Below, in pieces: positions 24,287 to 35,847 of a stretch of 64,000 nt of DNA. This stretch comes from Guadua angustifolia (lineage: Eukaryota; Streptophyta; Magnoliopsida; Poales; Poaceae): assembly GCA_036346375.1 (NCBI GenBank), contig CM070517.1, positions 13,185,161 through 13,249,160 of the forward strand, written 5' to 3'. Positions within the stretch are counted from its first letter, which is position 1. Each line of letters begins with the position of its first letter. The notes beneath the pieces are model-generated. The model did no database searches. It saw nothing but the letters and a program-made list of their open reading frames with translations, and was not told the origin of the DNA. A program made the position numbers and the translations under genes.

Positions 24287-24539
24287 CTCTTGATCACTCC
24301 AAGGTTTAGAGAAAAGAGAGAAAATAGCATAGACAAGTAATATAAAGACTTATGTGTGGAAAAAGTTCTTAAACTCAAACTCCAAATATATTAACTTTAT
24401 TTAATACTTGGTATGGCTACTCACAAGTGCCTAAAGGCAATGCAGCACTCAAAGAGACCATAAAAACTTTCATTAACCTAAACAAGCATTACTAACTGAC
24501 TAATGACAACACTCCAAATTTAGACTCATGTGACTCGAA

Positions 24540-25130
24540 CACTTGAGTCACCACTACTACTAAACTCACGAATCTACCCAGTCACTGAGCCATCTTGGAT
24601 GCAGGCCTCTTGGCGGACACTGCGGTGGATGACACGGCATCGGGGTGAACTTGTTTCGATGGTCGAGGGTCTCATTGGATGACACTGATCCCTGACTCTC
24701 AGGCTCTGACACAAGCTTTTTTGGATTCTCCTCGAACTCCTCCAACTCGGCGGTCTCCTCCCAGAGATAAAGAGCCTCCTCCAACTCAGCTATCCTCTCA
24801 GAAGCCATCCTCCTAGCCTCTCGAAGGTCCTTCTCGGCCTTCTCTAATGCCTCCTACACCTCAGTTAGCTCTTGATTAGTTGTCTTTATGAGAGTCTCCT
24901 GCGCTGAAGCAAGATGCGCCAGGTGGGCGATGGTGGCATCCTCCTCCCTCTTGATCCTGTCTTCAGTGACCACGCTTTCATTAGGATGGTACGTGAACAC
25001 TATCATCTCCAATTTTGGAATGTAATCACGAGCAAAGCGATGGAGTGCAAGACCAGTGGCCTCTTAAATCCCAGCTTCAAATGTTGCCCTTCTCACTGAA
25101 ATATTGATGAGGTGGCTCCTAATTGTGTTC
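24540..25130 (-). pseudogene. G5 upstream frame with coiled-coil
   Basis: Between the primer-binding site and gag, the minus strand encodes a charged helical stretch with heptad-like spacing: EALEKAEKDLREARRM, then ASERIAELEEALYLWEETAE (about 24860-24740). It ends in a serine/proline-rich tail and a stop near 24566. Further upstream (25100-24900) a frame containing FTYHPNESVVTEDRIKREED is interrupted by stops. Many grass Gypsy elements have an extra reading frame of this sort before gag, and its function is unknown. It is broken here. I infer a coiled-coil from residue pattern only. Confidence 0.6.
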
Positions 25131-25493
25131 TGCCTGGCGTAGACTATGACCTTGCATATTGTACCTCGCACATTCCCGCTCATGATCCAACAAGTACAAC
25201 GGCATATAGGACGAAGAAAACCTCCCAACATCTATAGCATCCTTTGAAGCTCTGTGGCAAATCCTCCCTTACGCTCTCCGTAAAGGCACTCGATCTCAAC
25301 TTGTAGAAAGCGGCTCTCGTAAAAATCTCAACTAAAAAACAAGTGAAAAGATGGAAAAAATTGAGCAAAGGTGGAAAGCAAGAAAGAAGGGACAAATTGA
25401 AATCCTTTTAATCTTTCAAGTTAATTTTGCCTTTAGAAATTAGTTTTAGACACTCCTAGGACAACAATCTAGCTATGGCTTGACCTTCAGTCA

Positions 25494-25510
25494 GTATGTC
25501 TCTGATAACA
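25494..25510 (-). other. G5 primer-binding site (degenerate)
   Basis: The plus-strand GTCTCTGATAACA reads TGTTATCAGAGAC on the minus strand, a mutated form of TGGTATCAGAGCC, just inside the LTR end at 25515. Confidence 0.7.
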
Positions 25511-25514
25511 CCTC

Positions 25515-28500
25515 TGTTGAGACCTGAATATGCAAATGCGGTCCTCCCTCTGTATATTTTGCATTAGTCTAGGATCACGCTAGTGCACACAAGCTCAACA
25601 TAGATAAATATCACAATCATACTCAGTGATAACATAATAAAGACTTCACCAAATTAAGTACAACTGTTAAACAACCTTATGGTCCACCTTACATGAGTAC
25701 GCCTCGCAGGGCTAAGACTGAAAAGCAATTAAGCAGTAGCAGAAATAAACATAAGCATATAAACCCTTCAATCTGCCACAGATAACTAACAAGGTTCACA
25801 CCCTAGTAAATTGCCTCTTCCTGATACTCTTCCTCAAAGGCAGGCATTGCTTCTTCTCCAACTAGTGATGTTTTGTTGCAAGGGGTGAGTACATAAAGCA
25901 CTCAGCAAGTCATGCATAGAATGCAAGTCTACTACGCTATATGCATGGCTTAGTACAAAAGATGGGCTACAAGGTTATTTTGCATAAACAACATTTGTAA
26001 AGGAATAGCATAAATAGATTGAAAGACAATAAAATAAATAATAACAATAATAACTTTTGCAATTGTTTTTCAATAACCAATTCATAAACTTATTCCACAT
26101 TTCAACACCCATTCCCACATTTGTTTTGATAGAATCCAACTCTTGACTGTAATCACCGAGCAATGCTCAATACCGCGAGCACGGCTATTTGAGAAGGTTT
26201 TGCACTCTGTAGAGGTTATACACTTTACCTACAAGATACAATCATACACTACAAAGACGAGTGGTTATAACAAAGCCTTTCCAATACCTATCTAAACCCG
26301 GTACTACCCGCTAAAGTTTCAACACTGGTGGGACTGGTTACCACATCCAGAGTTAACCTTGTGAGCCACCCATACGAGGAGTGGTTACCACAATTCGAGT
26401 TTCACACCACCACTAATAGTACCAAAGTTTGGACTCAACAAATTAATCAGCTTGGTCTATCCCATACTAGGCTTGTGGTTGTATGAATTACTCCGTTAAA
26501 CTTCTTACAAGGTTAAGTCCTTAATTGACCATGGCAAGACTAACTAAAAATCATTATAACCATGAACCAACAATTATCACAAAAAGCAATGTGACCGCCC
26601 AAGTGCCACATTGGCACACCACAAGTACATGCCACTTGCATCGGTCTAAATCATTTTATCACCCTGGTTGACTTACCAAGCACCATGTGCCATCAACAAC
26701 ACTTACATTATGTGACAACACCCAACACACAAGTTAATAAACATGTTCCATAATCATTAAGCAAGATTATCCATTTGTATATAAAATGATAACTCGTTGT
26801 ATGGCTAAGCATACTACTTGCATTCTAACTACCCACATTGACAATCATAGCTACCAATTAATATTAAACCATTCTAGGGTGACAAATGAATATGACATAC
26901 AATATGGTAAGGTGGATGTAATTCAAAGTGGATAATTAACTATTCCCAACATATGTGAAACAAATGATAATTGAATTAACATGTAATATTTTGCAACAAT
27001 ATAATATTTTAAGCATGGGTTCAACATGATCAAAGCAAAACTTGCCTTCAAATAGCTATGACTCCTGCTTTCGACCTTGCTCGGATGCTGACTCAACCAC
27101 GAAGTCACCGAGCAACTCAACGTCTTTGCATAACGATAGAGAAAGCAATAAATATCCAAAACATAGAGCAAGATCAACTCCAAAAATCAAATAAAATTCA
27201 CCATTAAATAGAGCATGATTTTACAAATTTTTAGAAATAGGAATTACCTTAATCAAAGTTCGGATGCAGAAGATATAGCTATTCAAAGTTTGAAATAAAA
27301 GATAAATAAAAAAATTAGAAAAACTGAATTATTTTTATACAAAAATAGCATTTATGATGTCATGCTGATGTTAGCATCGAATATGATTTTTGGCTAATTA
27401 TTTTTTTTGATGAAAATCTGAATTGTGATGTCACACTGACGTAAGTGGACATGTGGCCCAACTGGGTGTTGAGACGCGGTGCAACCAGGTGCCACATGTG
27501 TCACTGGCATGTGGACTCGATCGACGGCTAGCACTAGTCCACCATGGACTAGCGACACTATGCCCATGCAATCTAAACCACACAAGTTAAACCATGCAAT
27601 CTAGACCATCCATTCTTAATTTGACGGTTGAGACGTAACCTAACGCGATTCTACATGATGCAATATCTAAACCACACAAGTTAGATGTAACGACGATGCG
27701 AGCTCACGAGGGTGCTATGGTGCGGTGACACGGACCGACAAGGGCCTTACTAGTGCTAAGGATGAAGATTGCGGCTCCGATGATGAGGATAACGGAATTG
27801 GCACGTCTTGACATGGCGAGCATGATGGCGACCCTAGCGGTGGTAGAACCTCAATGGATGGCAAGCAAACGATGAAAAAATCATGGCAGAGGCTTTGATG
27901 AACTTCGGTGAGCTCTTGCAGTCAAATGGCGATGACTTGGGATGTGTGCAATGGGACTACGGGTTTGCCTTGATGTGTGCAACATAGGGGTGGTGGCATT
28001 GAATTGAATCGAGGCCTCGATGAGCGTGAATAGGGAAAAAACAGATTTCAAGGATTGCAGGATATGGCGATGAGGTGGACCGGACAGTTGATGCGGTGTA
28101 ATCCATAGCGTCCACGCAGATTCGATCGAGCGGCTGACAACATGCGGCGGTGCGGCGCGATTGCATTTGTTGGATCGAAATCTAATGGCCCCGTTGCTAG
28201 GGTTTCATTGCGACGGGCTTCATGGGCCGACGGCGCAAGCGGGCTGGGCTGCAGCACGACGAAACGGGTCGGACCGATGGGGTTTCGGCCCAAACAGTAT
28301 TCACTTGATTTTAAAATGATTTTGAACTAAAATAATTCAACAAAATAGATTAAACAAAATAAAATAGCAAAATACCAAAAAATCCATAAAAAATCCAAAA
28401 AATACTTTAAGACATTTAGAACTTAAGTAAAATCTTTGCAATAAAAGATCATCAATACTTTTCACTAAATAAATAAAAGATTACAAAAGGCTTAATTCAA

Positions 28501-28593
28501 AAAATTCTAAATAAATCAAATAAAATACCAAAAAATTCAATAAAAAGAACAAAGCACAATAAATCCAATAAAAGCAAATTTTGGAATGTTACA
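25515..28593 (-). repeat. G5 LTR (3079 bp, minus strand)
   Basis: On the minus strand it starts TGTAACATTCC (28593) and ends AGGTCTCAACA (25515). Its landmarks follow the G1 LTR, including the CTAGCGTGATCCTAGACTA region, with much more divergence. No gene is credited: frames at 25975-28330 are chance. Confidence 0.88.
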
Positions 28594-28799
28594 TAAGGTG
28601 AGAAAGGCCCGAGGGTTGAATAAAGGGGCCATAGGGAGAACGTTGTAGGTTGTCCACTTTAATGCCACGGGTGTTTGAATGGTCATCCCAAGTATAAGGG
28701 GTGCTATCGGTCTTTTCTCGGCCAATTGGTGAGGGAGAGAGTGCTGAACAAGGTTAAGGACTAGAGGAAGGAAGTTAGCACCAAATAGAAGAATCCGCT

Positions 28800-31270
28800 G
28801 TGGGATGAATTTAAGGGGAAATGGATTATACTAGCGAAGATGAAAGCAATGCGAGCAGTATGCCTTGAAGAGAATGGGTTTATATTTGAGGCACTTCTGG
28901 GTTATCATGCATGGTGAGTACATGTTTTAAGGCCGTAGTCCATTCGAGAGGTATCCATTTGTGACTCCTAATGTTTGGGAGGAGTTCACGAGGATAAAGA
29001 GTATGCCCGAGGTGGAGGAGCTGAGAGAGAAGAATATCGCTATCCAGAGGTAGAACACACATGTGTACCACCTCGGTTCTACCAGCTATGAAGGGAAGAT
29101 GGCAGCGTGAGTGCAGCTAGCCGAGGAGTGTGCAAACACCAGGACGACGATGCCTTACACCCACATATGTGAGGACGAAGAAAACCTCCGATGGTCGGCT
29201 TGTAGTTCCAAACCACGCGACCATGTGGATCGTCTCTACCATCATAAGACATCTAACTTAGTACATTGCTATTAATACTTTCTATTGTATTTTAGAACTA
29301 ATTTATATTCACTTCTTATAGGAGGAGGTAAGCAAGCGAAAAGAGCATAGGACCTTTCAGAGCAAAGGGTCAAAGTACATTCTGTCTTCGGCAATCGGAA
29401 AGCCTGACCACATGGGCTAGGTGCTTGCTATAGGTGTAGAGCATACAAATAGGTCATTTTTCTAAGAGGACACTGCTAGTGCCAGATCAAGATCATAGAA
29501 GGTACATGTGGAGTGCCTCAAGGACACATTAAGGGAGGAGTTGAGGGAGGAGCGCAAGGAAGATATGAGGGAGGAGATGGCACATGAGGAGCACCCTAGG
29601 CCCAAAATGATGGCAATGATCTCCCAATGTCAGAGTTAGATGGATTCACCTCTTGTAGAAAGGCTTGTGCCCCACCCTAGCAACTACGCTTCCAAAAATG
29701 ATGAGACTGGTCACCAGCTAAAGGTAATAATTGTTTCTAACTTAAAGGTATAGGAGTAAGCTAAACAATATTTCCAATCAAGTTGCTCAATTCTTACAAG
29801 CGCTTGCCAAGTACTAGCTTGTCATGATGGAAGACGGATTTTATGTTGAGGCTAGATGTGGAGTTGCATTGCAATGCAAGAAGGCTAACACGATGCATGG
29901 TAACCCTTTAGGGAAGGGCTACATGAGGGTGCAGGTGGACTGTGTCCATGAAGACTTCCTATCTTATGTGCTGGAGTTCCCCTCGAACGAAGATATCGCC
30001 ATTCTTAGGCAAGCACATATTTCATTCATCAAGTGGCCCACGACAAGTCTTGTACTACTCAAGGTCATCCCCATATCTTCTTGATCATTTCAATACTGCA
30101 ACACGTTACATATGTATGTTCTTTGTAAGTTTCTATCATACCTGCACCTACTCCTGCTCCCACCAACATGACAAGTCCTCCATCTAAGTCAACTCCTACG
30201 TAGAGTGAAGAGTTGGTGCACAAAAGAACAAGCACGTTAGCTAAAGAACCATAGGAGACCCTAAAGACTTCTATAAAATAGGCAAAGTTGACAGAGGCCA
30301 CAACACCCTCTCAAATACATGGAAAGCCTCTTGTCCTAACCTTGGAGATTCCTTCTGTCTAAAAAGCCAAGTTCACAGAGGCCACGAAACCCTCTGAAGA
30401 TTATAAGGGGTATGTACATGGAAAGCCCCTTGTCCCTATCAACGAATTGAATGCTTTAGACATTTCCACTCGCTTGCCCCATGGATAGTACATTGACATG
30501 GCGAATGAGGCTGAGCATCAGGCCGATTTCAATGTGAGATATCGAGGGGACATTTCCACCGTGATGAGGATGGGACATTCCCAATGAGTTTTGAGGATCT
30601 GTTCCATTTGTGCAGCCTAAAAGTCATTGATATTTCTATTGTACGATCTTGAACGCTGTGAGTATTGCACCATGTAGTATGAGTCTATGACTGTTATAGG
30701 ATTTTGTATTATGTATTTTAACATTTGACATGAGTTGCAAGATAATTAATTATGCAGTGAGTCATGATGGGTAAACATGAAGCTGGATTCGTCAACCCTG
30801 AGATCATGACTGCGACCATGGCTAGTCTTCGATTAGAGTTCCTTGTGAACTAAATTAAGTAGGCATTGCAGGCTGAGGTGAAAAAGGACTTTGTTCTCTT
30901 CTTGTACCACAAGGAGTAAGTACTACTTTACCCTTCATTTATTTGTAAGCACTTAAATAGTATATGAACTTATTTTCTTGCACTGCATACCATTTAATAA
31001 TCAAACATTGGGTTCTACTCATCGTCGCTCTGAGTAAAAACACAGTCTACACTTTTAACTCGATCGAGAAGAGAATGATGGCCTACGCAATCTAGCTTGT
31101 TTTGCAGAAGTACATCCCTCTAACATAAAACATTTTGTATTTAACTACGTTCATTTTTTGCCTCAATGGCATCTCTCCAATGTATGTAGGGCTTTTTTAT
31201 CTTGTGTTGCTGAAGGAGGGCTACATGACCACAAATGAGGCGACCAGCTGGAGTGGAATCGCTTTAAGAT
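28800..31270 (+). pseudogene. C1 Ulp1-type protease gene remnant
   Basis: A series of coding pieces in the order found in CACTA protease genes. There is a charged segment (KDTLREELREERKEDMREEM, about 29519-29578). A domain with ARCGVALQCKKAN and YMRVQVDCVHEDFLSY follows at about 29850-29960, continuing with EFPSNEDI. It resembles the DUF8039-like domain of plant transposon proteins. Later, GFVNPEIMTATMASL (about 30786-30830) matches the segment before the protease core. The catalytic His/Asp/Cys region is not recognisable, and stops interrupt every part. These proteins resemble SUMO/ubiquitin-like peptidases (C48); their role in CACTA elements is not settled. Decayed pseudogene. Confidence 0.68.
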
Positions 31271-31677
31271 ACAAGTACCTAGCATAGGATTAATTTTTTC
31301 TGACATCTATTCTTTATGTTTTAATTTGATTTTCTTTGTTCACAGTATCATCAGGAAGGTTGCGAAGACCTGTGTGGCTTATACGTTATACATCACATGT
31401 TGATCTTGGTCAGCGGCTCATACCTTTTCTCTAAGGTATATCTACATGCATAAAACACTCAGCCTTTTACATACAAATTTTAAAACTTAAATTAGTGCAT
31501 TCATTTCTATTTTGCAAAAGATTGATATCCCCACAAGAGCTTACAAAACAAAGGTTTCAACAAATTACGAGGCCACATATGCCAGTGGTACTAGACAGAA
31601 GTTATAGCGGAGGACGATAGGTTTAGAGATCCAACAGACTCCTACTAGTCCATATGTAAACAATATTATATCATGTG

Positions 31678-31856
31678 AATGTGATATGTGTACTGATTGT
31701 TAAGTATGTTTGTGTTCTGTATTGTAAATGAATGTGATATGTGTACTATAAAGTGTTTGTGTTCTATATATATTGTGAATGTGATATGCATACTTTGTGT
31801 AATATGTGCTATATATTGTGAATGTGATATGCATACTGTGTATTATATGTGCTGTT
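31678..31856 (+). repeat. Degenerate AT-rich tandem repeat in C1
   Basis: GAATGTGATATG followed by TGTACT or CATACT recurs four to five times with about 45-60-base spacing. It generates cysteine-rich chance frames on both strands. Confidence 0.75.
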
Positions 31857-31884
31857 TTCACGAGGATGTACAAAGAACCAAGCC

Positions 31885-32200
31885 TCAAGCCCTCATCACA
31901 ATTGGTTTTGAGTAAGAACCGAATGTGATGAGGTCCACATCACAATCGTTCTTTCTCAAAACCGATTGTGATGTGCCCATCATCACAATCGGTTCTGAGC
32001 ACACAATTAGTTCTAAGTAAGAACCAATTGTGATGTGTCTCTAATTGCAATCGGTTTTTGCTCAGAACCATTTAACACTATAGGTCAAAAACCAACTGTC
32101 ATAGCACCTCCTCATCACTGTCTAATGAATTTGTATCGCCACCAAAACCGACTATGATGATGAAAAAAAACCGATTGTGATGTACATTCCTTTAGTAGTG
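31885..32200 (+). repeat. C1 right subterminal repeats and terminus
   Basis: ATCACAATCGGTT and its complement AACCGATTGTGAT recur at least eight times in both orientations, ending in TTTAGTAGTG. CACTA transposases bind such subterminal motifs. Confidence 0.85.
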
Positions 32201-32345
32201 CTTGGAGGCTCTTGTGGAATCTTGTCAAGGTTGAGAGTCCACAATGTAGAGTGGAGGACTACCATGAGTGGATAGCTTAATTCCTTGTGTGGTGTTAAGT
32301 CAGAGAAATACTCTTGCAAGAGTGCTCCAACGAGGAGTAGGAGAG
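32201..32345 (+). repeat. Cp1 5' LTR, first visible piece
   Basis: Copia-type LTR sequence including CTCTTGCAAGAGTGCTCC and ending GGAGTAGGAGAG at the G6 target site. It continues at 38431 after G6. Confidence 0.72.
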
Positions 32346-33471
32346 TGATGAGTACATCACTTCCATGGATACAACCACATCTACACATCAATTTGAACCC
32401 GCTGCTATTATACAAGGACCGGTTACTCAAGCTCGCGCACGACAGTTTAGTTATCAGGTGAATGCGTTCCAAAGCCTTCCCATTAGTGATAATATGAATG
32501 GAATGCTATTTAATACTTGTCAGGATTTTATTATTCTTAGGAACCTTGGGGAAGACTTGCAAACCACAAGGGAGTTCGCGTCCGGAGGGAAGAGCAAATT
32601 GGAATCAGCTTCGGACTCCCAGAGATGGTCAACTTCAAATGACCATAACTTTTGTTCTAGAAGGCTTCTAGAGGTCTATGGGTACAAGAACGAAAGCCCT
32701 GGTCATCCTCTTTCAAACGGATCTGAGATCACCTCAAAATTCCCTTCGAGTCAGCGGGAAAATGCAAAACAATCAAGAATACTTTTTCAGTCCGAGTTCG
32801 AGTCCAATTCGAACTCAGAAACAGCACTGAATTTAAAGTGCCATAACTTTTGATTCCAGAGGAGTCTGGAGGCCCATGAGTACACGTTTGAAAGATCTCG
32901 GAGTCTACTTTCCAAAGGATCCAGCCTCACCTCAAAATTCCTTCAGATGCGTCCGGAAACTGCCTAAAACCACATGTTGCTTTTCCAGTCCGAGTCAAAC
33001 TCGAGTCAAAGAAGACTTGGTGTTTTGGATTTGAGTTGTATTAGATTTCCTTTACTATGGAAGGCCCCCTCCTGCTCCTCTAGTATAAATAACCACCCAA
33101 ACCCTCATCTAGGACTTGGGTTTTGTTTATTTGATAGTTTAGCCATTGCTACTATTTTGAGTCTTCCAGACATGCTCAATAGCCGCCTAAGAAGCTCCTT
33201 GTTTCAGAACCCCACCTTATCAATCTTTCATTCATATTCGCAATTTCAGATTGCTTTACCATTGTTCTTGCTTGTTCTTCGGTTGCATGCAGGAATCGAA
33301 CCTCGTGTTCAGGTTGATCGTGCTAACGGAAAGATCAATAACCCTCTGGAGTTGGTTTAGCGATTGCTAAGGCGCATCGTCGTCGTACGTTGTAGTCGGA
33401 TCGTCAAAGTCAATTCCTCCAAATCGAAGTTATCGCTCTCATCGAAAGATCGGGAGACCAAAGTCACATCA
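32346..33471 (+). repeat. G6 5' LTR (1126 bp)
   Basis: TG...CA ends with two imperfect 198-bp-spaced repeats headed CCATAACTTTTG (32643 and 32841). A TATAAATA box lies at 33084-33091. Frames at 32365-32853 and 32974-33360 are LTR sequence and do not survive intact in the other copy. Confidence 0.96.
33084..33091 (+). promoter_or_regulatory. TATA box of the G6 LTR
   Basis: TATAAATA, conserved in the 3' LTR at 38043-38050. It is the likely core promoter separating U3 from R. Confidence 0.72.
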
Positions 33472-33473
33472 CG

Positions 33474-33488
33474 TGGTTTCAGAGCGCC
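33474..33488 (+). other. G6 primer-binding site
   Basis: TGGTTTCAGAGCGCC lies two bases after the LTR end. It is a variant of the methionine-tRNA type sequence. Confidence 0.8.
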
Positions 33489-33698
33489 AAGTTGCTCGGT
33501 GAGAGATTCAGTACCCTAGATTAGTTTTTGTTTTCTGTCCAAAATTGAAAATCCTTCAAAAAAATTCAACCTTTAGATTCAATCTGGTATTTTAGTGAGT
33601 TTTGTTAGGTTTTGATCCATTAGAGTCCTTGTTTTAGTTGCTGATCGTTTTTCCTTCGCGTAGCTTTTATTCCAATCTGTCCAGTTCTTTGTTTTGTT

Positions 33699-34110
33699 CA
33701 TAACTTTTGCATACGAGCTCCGATTCAAGTGTTTTGCACTTTCCTGAAACCTTGGGAAAAGCTCCACAAAACCTAGTTGGGCACGAAATCTAATTCTATC
33801 TAAAAGGTTGTTTAATCTTGACATCAAATTCGGGAAGCAAGTTGCAATTGCAATCCAGATTGGTTCGGTATTTTGATCATAACTCTCACATCCAAACTCC
33901 GATTGAGAAGTTTTTATACTTTCCTGAATCCTTGAAGAGTCCTCTACAAAAACGTTTTTGGGTGTCCTTCGTGATTCGGACTCCTTCAAACCGAATTTGA
34001 CTCGGATTCGGATTTGGTCAGATCGGCTGAATTTTGTTGAATCTGTGCACCTTAGTGTTTTGGCCATAACTTCTACATATGAGCTCCAAATTGTGTGTTT
34101 GAATACTTGT
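33699..34110 (+). repeat. Decayed tandem repeats of about 180 bp in the G6 leader
   Basis: Three units start at 33699, 33878 and 34065. Each has a CATAACTT/CT head, then A(C/G)CTCC(G/A)A and a TTTCCTGAA-like stretch. A purine-rich tract follows at about 34490-34550. Confidence 0.7.
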
Positions 34111-35122
34111 TTTAAATCTTGAAACAGTGCCATCATTTTGTTACATTGTGAGCAAGCTTGATTCGGTCATTCTCAAGCCTTAATTCCAGCAACAACCTTA
34201 TTGCATAGTTCTGGCCGAATTTGGGGTTTGTTTCTTCAATTTGTGTTCTAGCTTTGTTCCTTTGAGTTGGTTGAGTCCAGTAGCATCTACAACCATAAAA
34301 GTTCCAAAATATCAGTGTACATACCTTTGGGAACCAATTCATCCTTTGCGAATACTTTGATCCCAATTGAGACTAGCAATTTGAAATTGCTTGGGGCTGC
34401 TCCTTATGATACGTTGCACTATCATAACTCTTGTGATATCAAGTTAGGGATTCCAAAACTTTGCTCATACTAGTGTTGGCCGAAAGTCACTAAAAAAAGA
34501 GAAAGAAAGAGCCAAAAGGCCAAAAAAAAAGAGAGAAAAGAAAAGAGAATAGTGGCGGCAAAGACTATATTGATCAAAACCCTAATTTGTGTTTGTCATT
34601 TTCAGATGTGCAATTGTATTAAGTAGTGAGCAATCTTGTGCCCTTTTACCTTTTCTGAAGCAATTTGCTAGCGTCTCTCCATAACTTATGTAACACGAGT
34701 TTTGGTGCTGAAATTATTCTTATTTTTGCTCATTCCATTGGTTGCATTAAGTTGCATTATCTTTATGCGTGTGTGTTGCCTTGAAATTCACTTATATCTT
34801 TGAGATCGGCAACTAGGGCTTGTGAATTCTAGTTTGGATCATTACTTATCATTACAAAATCTAGAATTATCAGATTGCATAGGAAATTAACATAGCCTAC
34901 CAAGCTCCACATATTCTACCTCGTGACGCTTGTTCGGTCCTTGGCAATCACTTTATCCAAGCTTGGGAGAACTTTTGATACCACCAACGCCGACAACTCC
35001 TGCTGCATGGTAAGAACTTGTAAGAGCTTTGGTTAAAGTTTGAGAGTTGAACGACTTTTGTCCACATCCTATGTAGTGATAGAACATTATACTTGTGATT
35101 TTGTTTCTTGTCTTCACTAACA

Positions 35123-35790
35123 ATGGCAGGGTCTCAACGTCGTAGCGCTTGGGCCAACAGCATCCTAGGAGAAGAGATAGTTCACACTCCAAGATACAGA
35201 GAATGTACGAGCATACCTTCAACACCACGGAAGGTACAACGGCATCCCACATGTACCAAAAATAAGTTTACCGTACCCATTTTTAGTGATAAATATGATC
35301 CTGAAGGTTATCTTACATGGGAATTAGTCATCGAACAATCATTTGATAAACATGAAATTCTGAGCATGATAAGGTTAGGGTTGTTACTAGTGGATTCTCT
35401 GGATTTGCTGCTATTTGGTGGAATGATTATATGAGTAAAAATCAGGACATTCCTAGCACATGGACAAAAGCAAGAAAATTTCGAGAGCTAGATTTGTCCT
35501 TCATATGTGGCCCGTCAATTACTTAAATGAATTGCAACATCTAAAACAAGGTAGTAAAACAAAGGATGAGTACTACCAAGAATTTCAACATAGATCTTTA
35601 TGTTCGGGTTAGAAGAGACCGAAAAGACTCGCATGAATAACTTTTATTTTGGACTAGATTTCGACATTCAGATCATGATATCTTGTAAAGAATTCAATTC
35701 TTTGTCATGTTTACTTAATCTTTCACGAGAAGCGAAAGAAAGATACAGAGAAGACAATCAACCAAAATTCAAGCTAACACAAAGTTAAAT
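35123..35790 (+). pseudogene. G6 gag pseudogene
   Basis: From the ATG at 35123 the protein begins MAGSQRRSAWANS and reaches SDKYDPEGYLTWE (near 35285-35330), the typical start of a Gypsy gag domain. A frameshift near 35370 moves the continuation (FAAIWWNDYM, near 35407) to another frame. Later pieces LNELQHLKQGSKTKDEYYQE (about 35530) and LEETEKTRMNNFYFGLD (about 35607) follow the family order in further frames. Gag would supply the particle protein. At least three frame changes make this copy non-functional. No zinc knuckle is seen. Confidence 0.82.
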
Positions 35791-35847
35791 GCTACTCTGT
35801 GGCATGCAATCGCACCAAACCTGAATGAGAGCATACACACCGAGAAT

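Larger units (their letters stand above)
23337..28593 (-). mobile_element. G5: truncated minus-strand Gypsy element
   Basis: Read on the minus strand: LTR 28593 to 25515, degenerate primer-binding site, an upstream coiled-coil frame, then a gag remnant cut off near 23340 where it meets G4. Pol and the 3' LTR are missing. It is a divergent relative of G1 and appears to have inserted into CACTA element C1 on its right. Confidence 0.82.
28594..32200 (+). mobile_element. C1: CACTA (En/Spm) transposon, right part
   Basis: The right terminus TTTAGTAGTG ends at 32200, preceded by subterminal repeats, and the CACTA-type Ulp1-gene remnant lies inside. The left terminus is not in the window; G5 occupies that side. 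The bases after 32200 (CTT...) are Copia Cp1 LTR sequence, so C1 inserted into Cp1. Confidence 0.82.

Noticed and set aside
31697..31915. Cys/Ile-rich small protein
   Set aside because: Encoded by a degenerate AT-rich tandem repeat, with an opposing frame of similar length.
32365..33360. Two frames of 162 and 128 residues
   Set aside because: Inside the G6 LTR. The first is frameshifted in the second LTR at 37.4 kb, so neither is a conserved gene.
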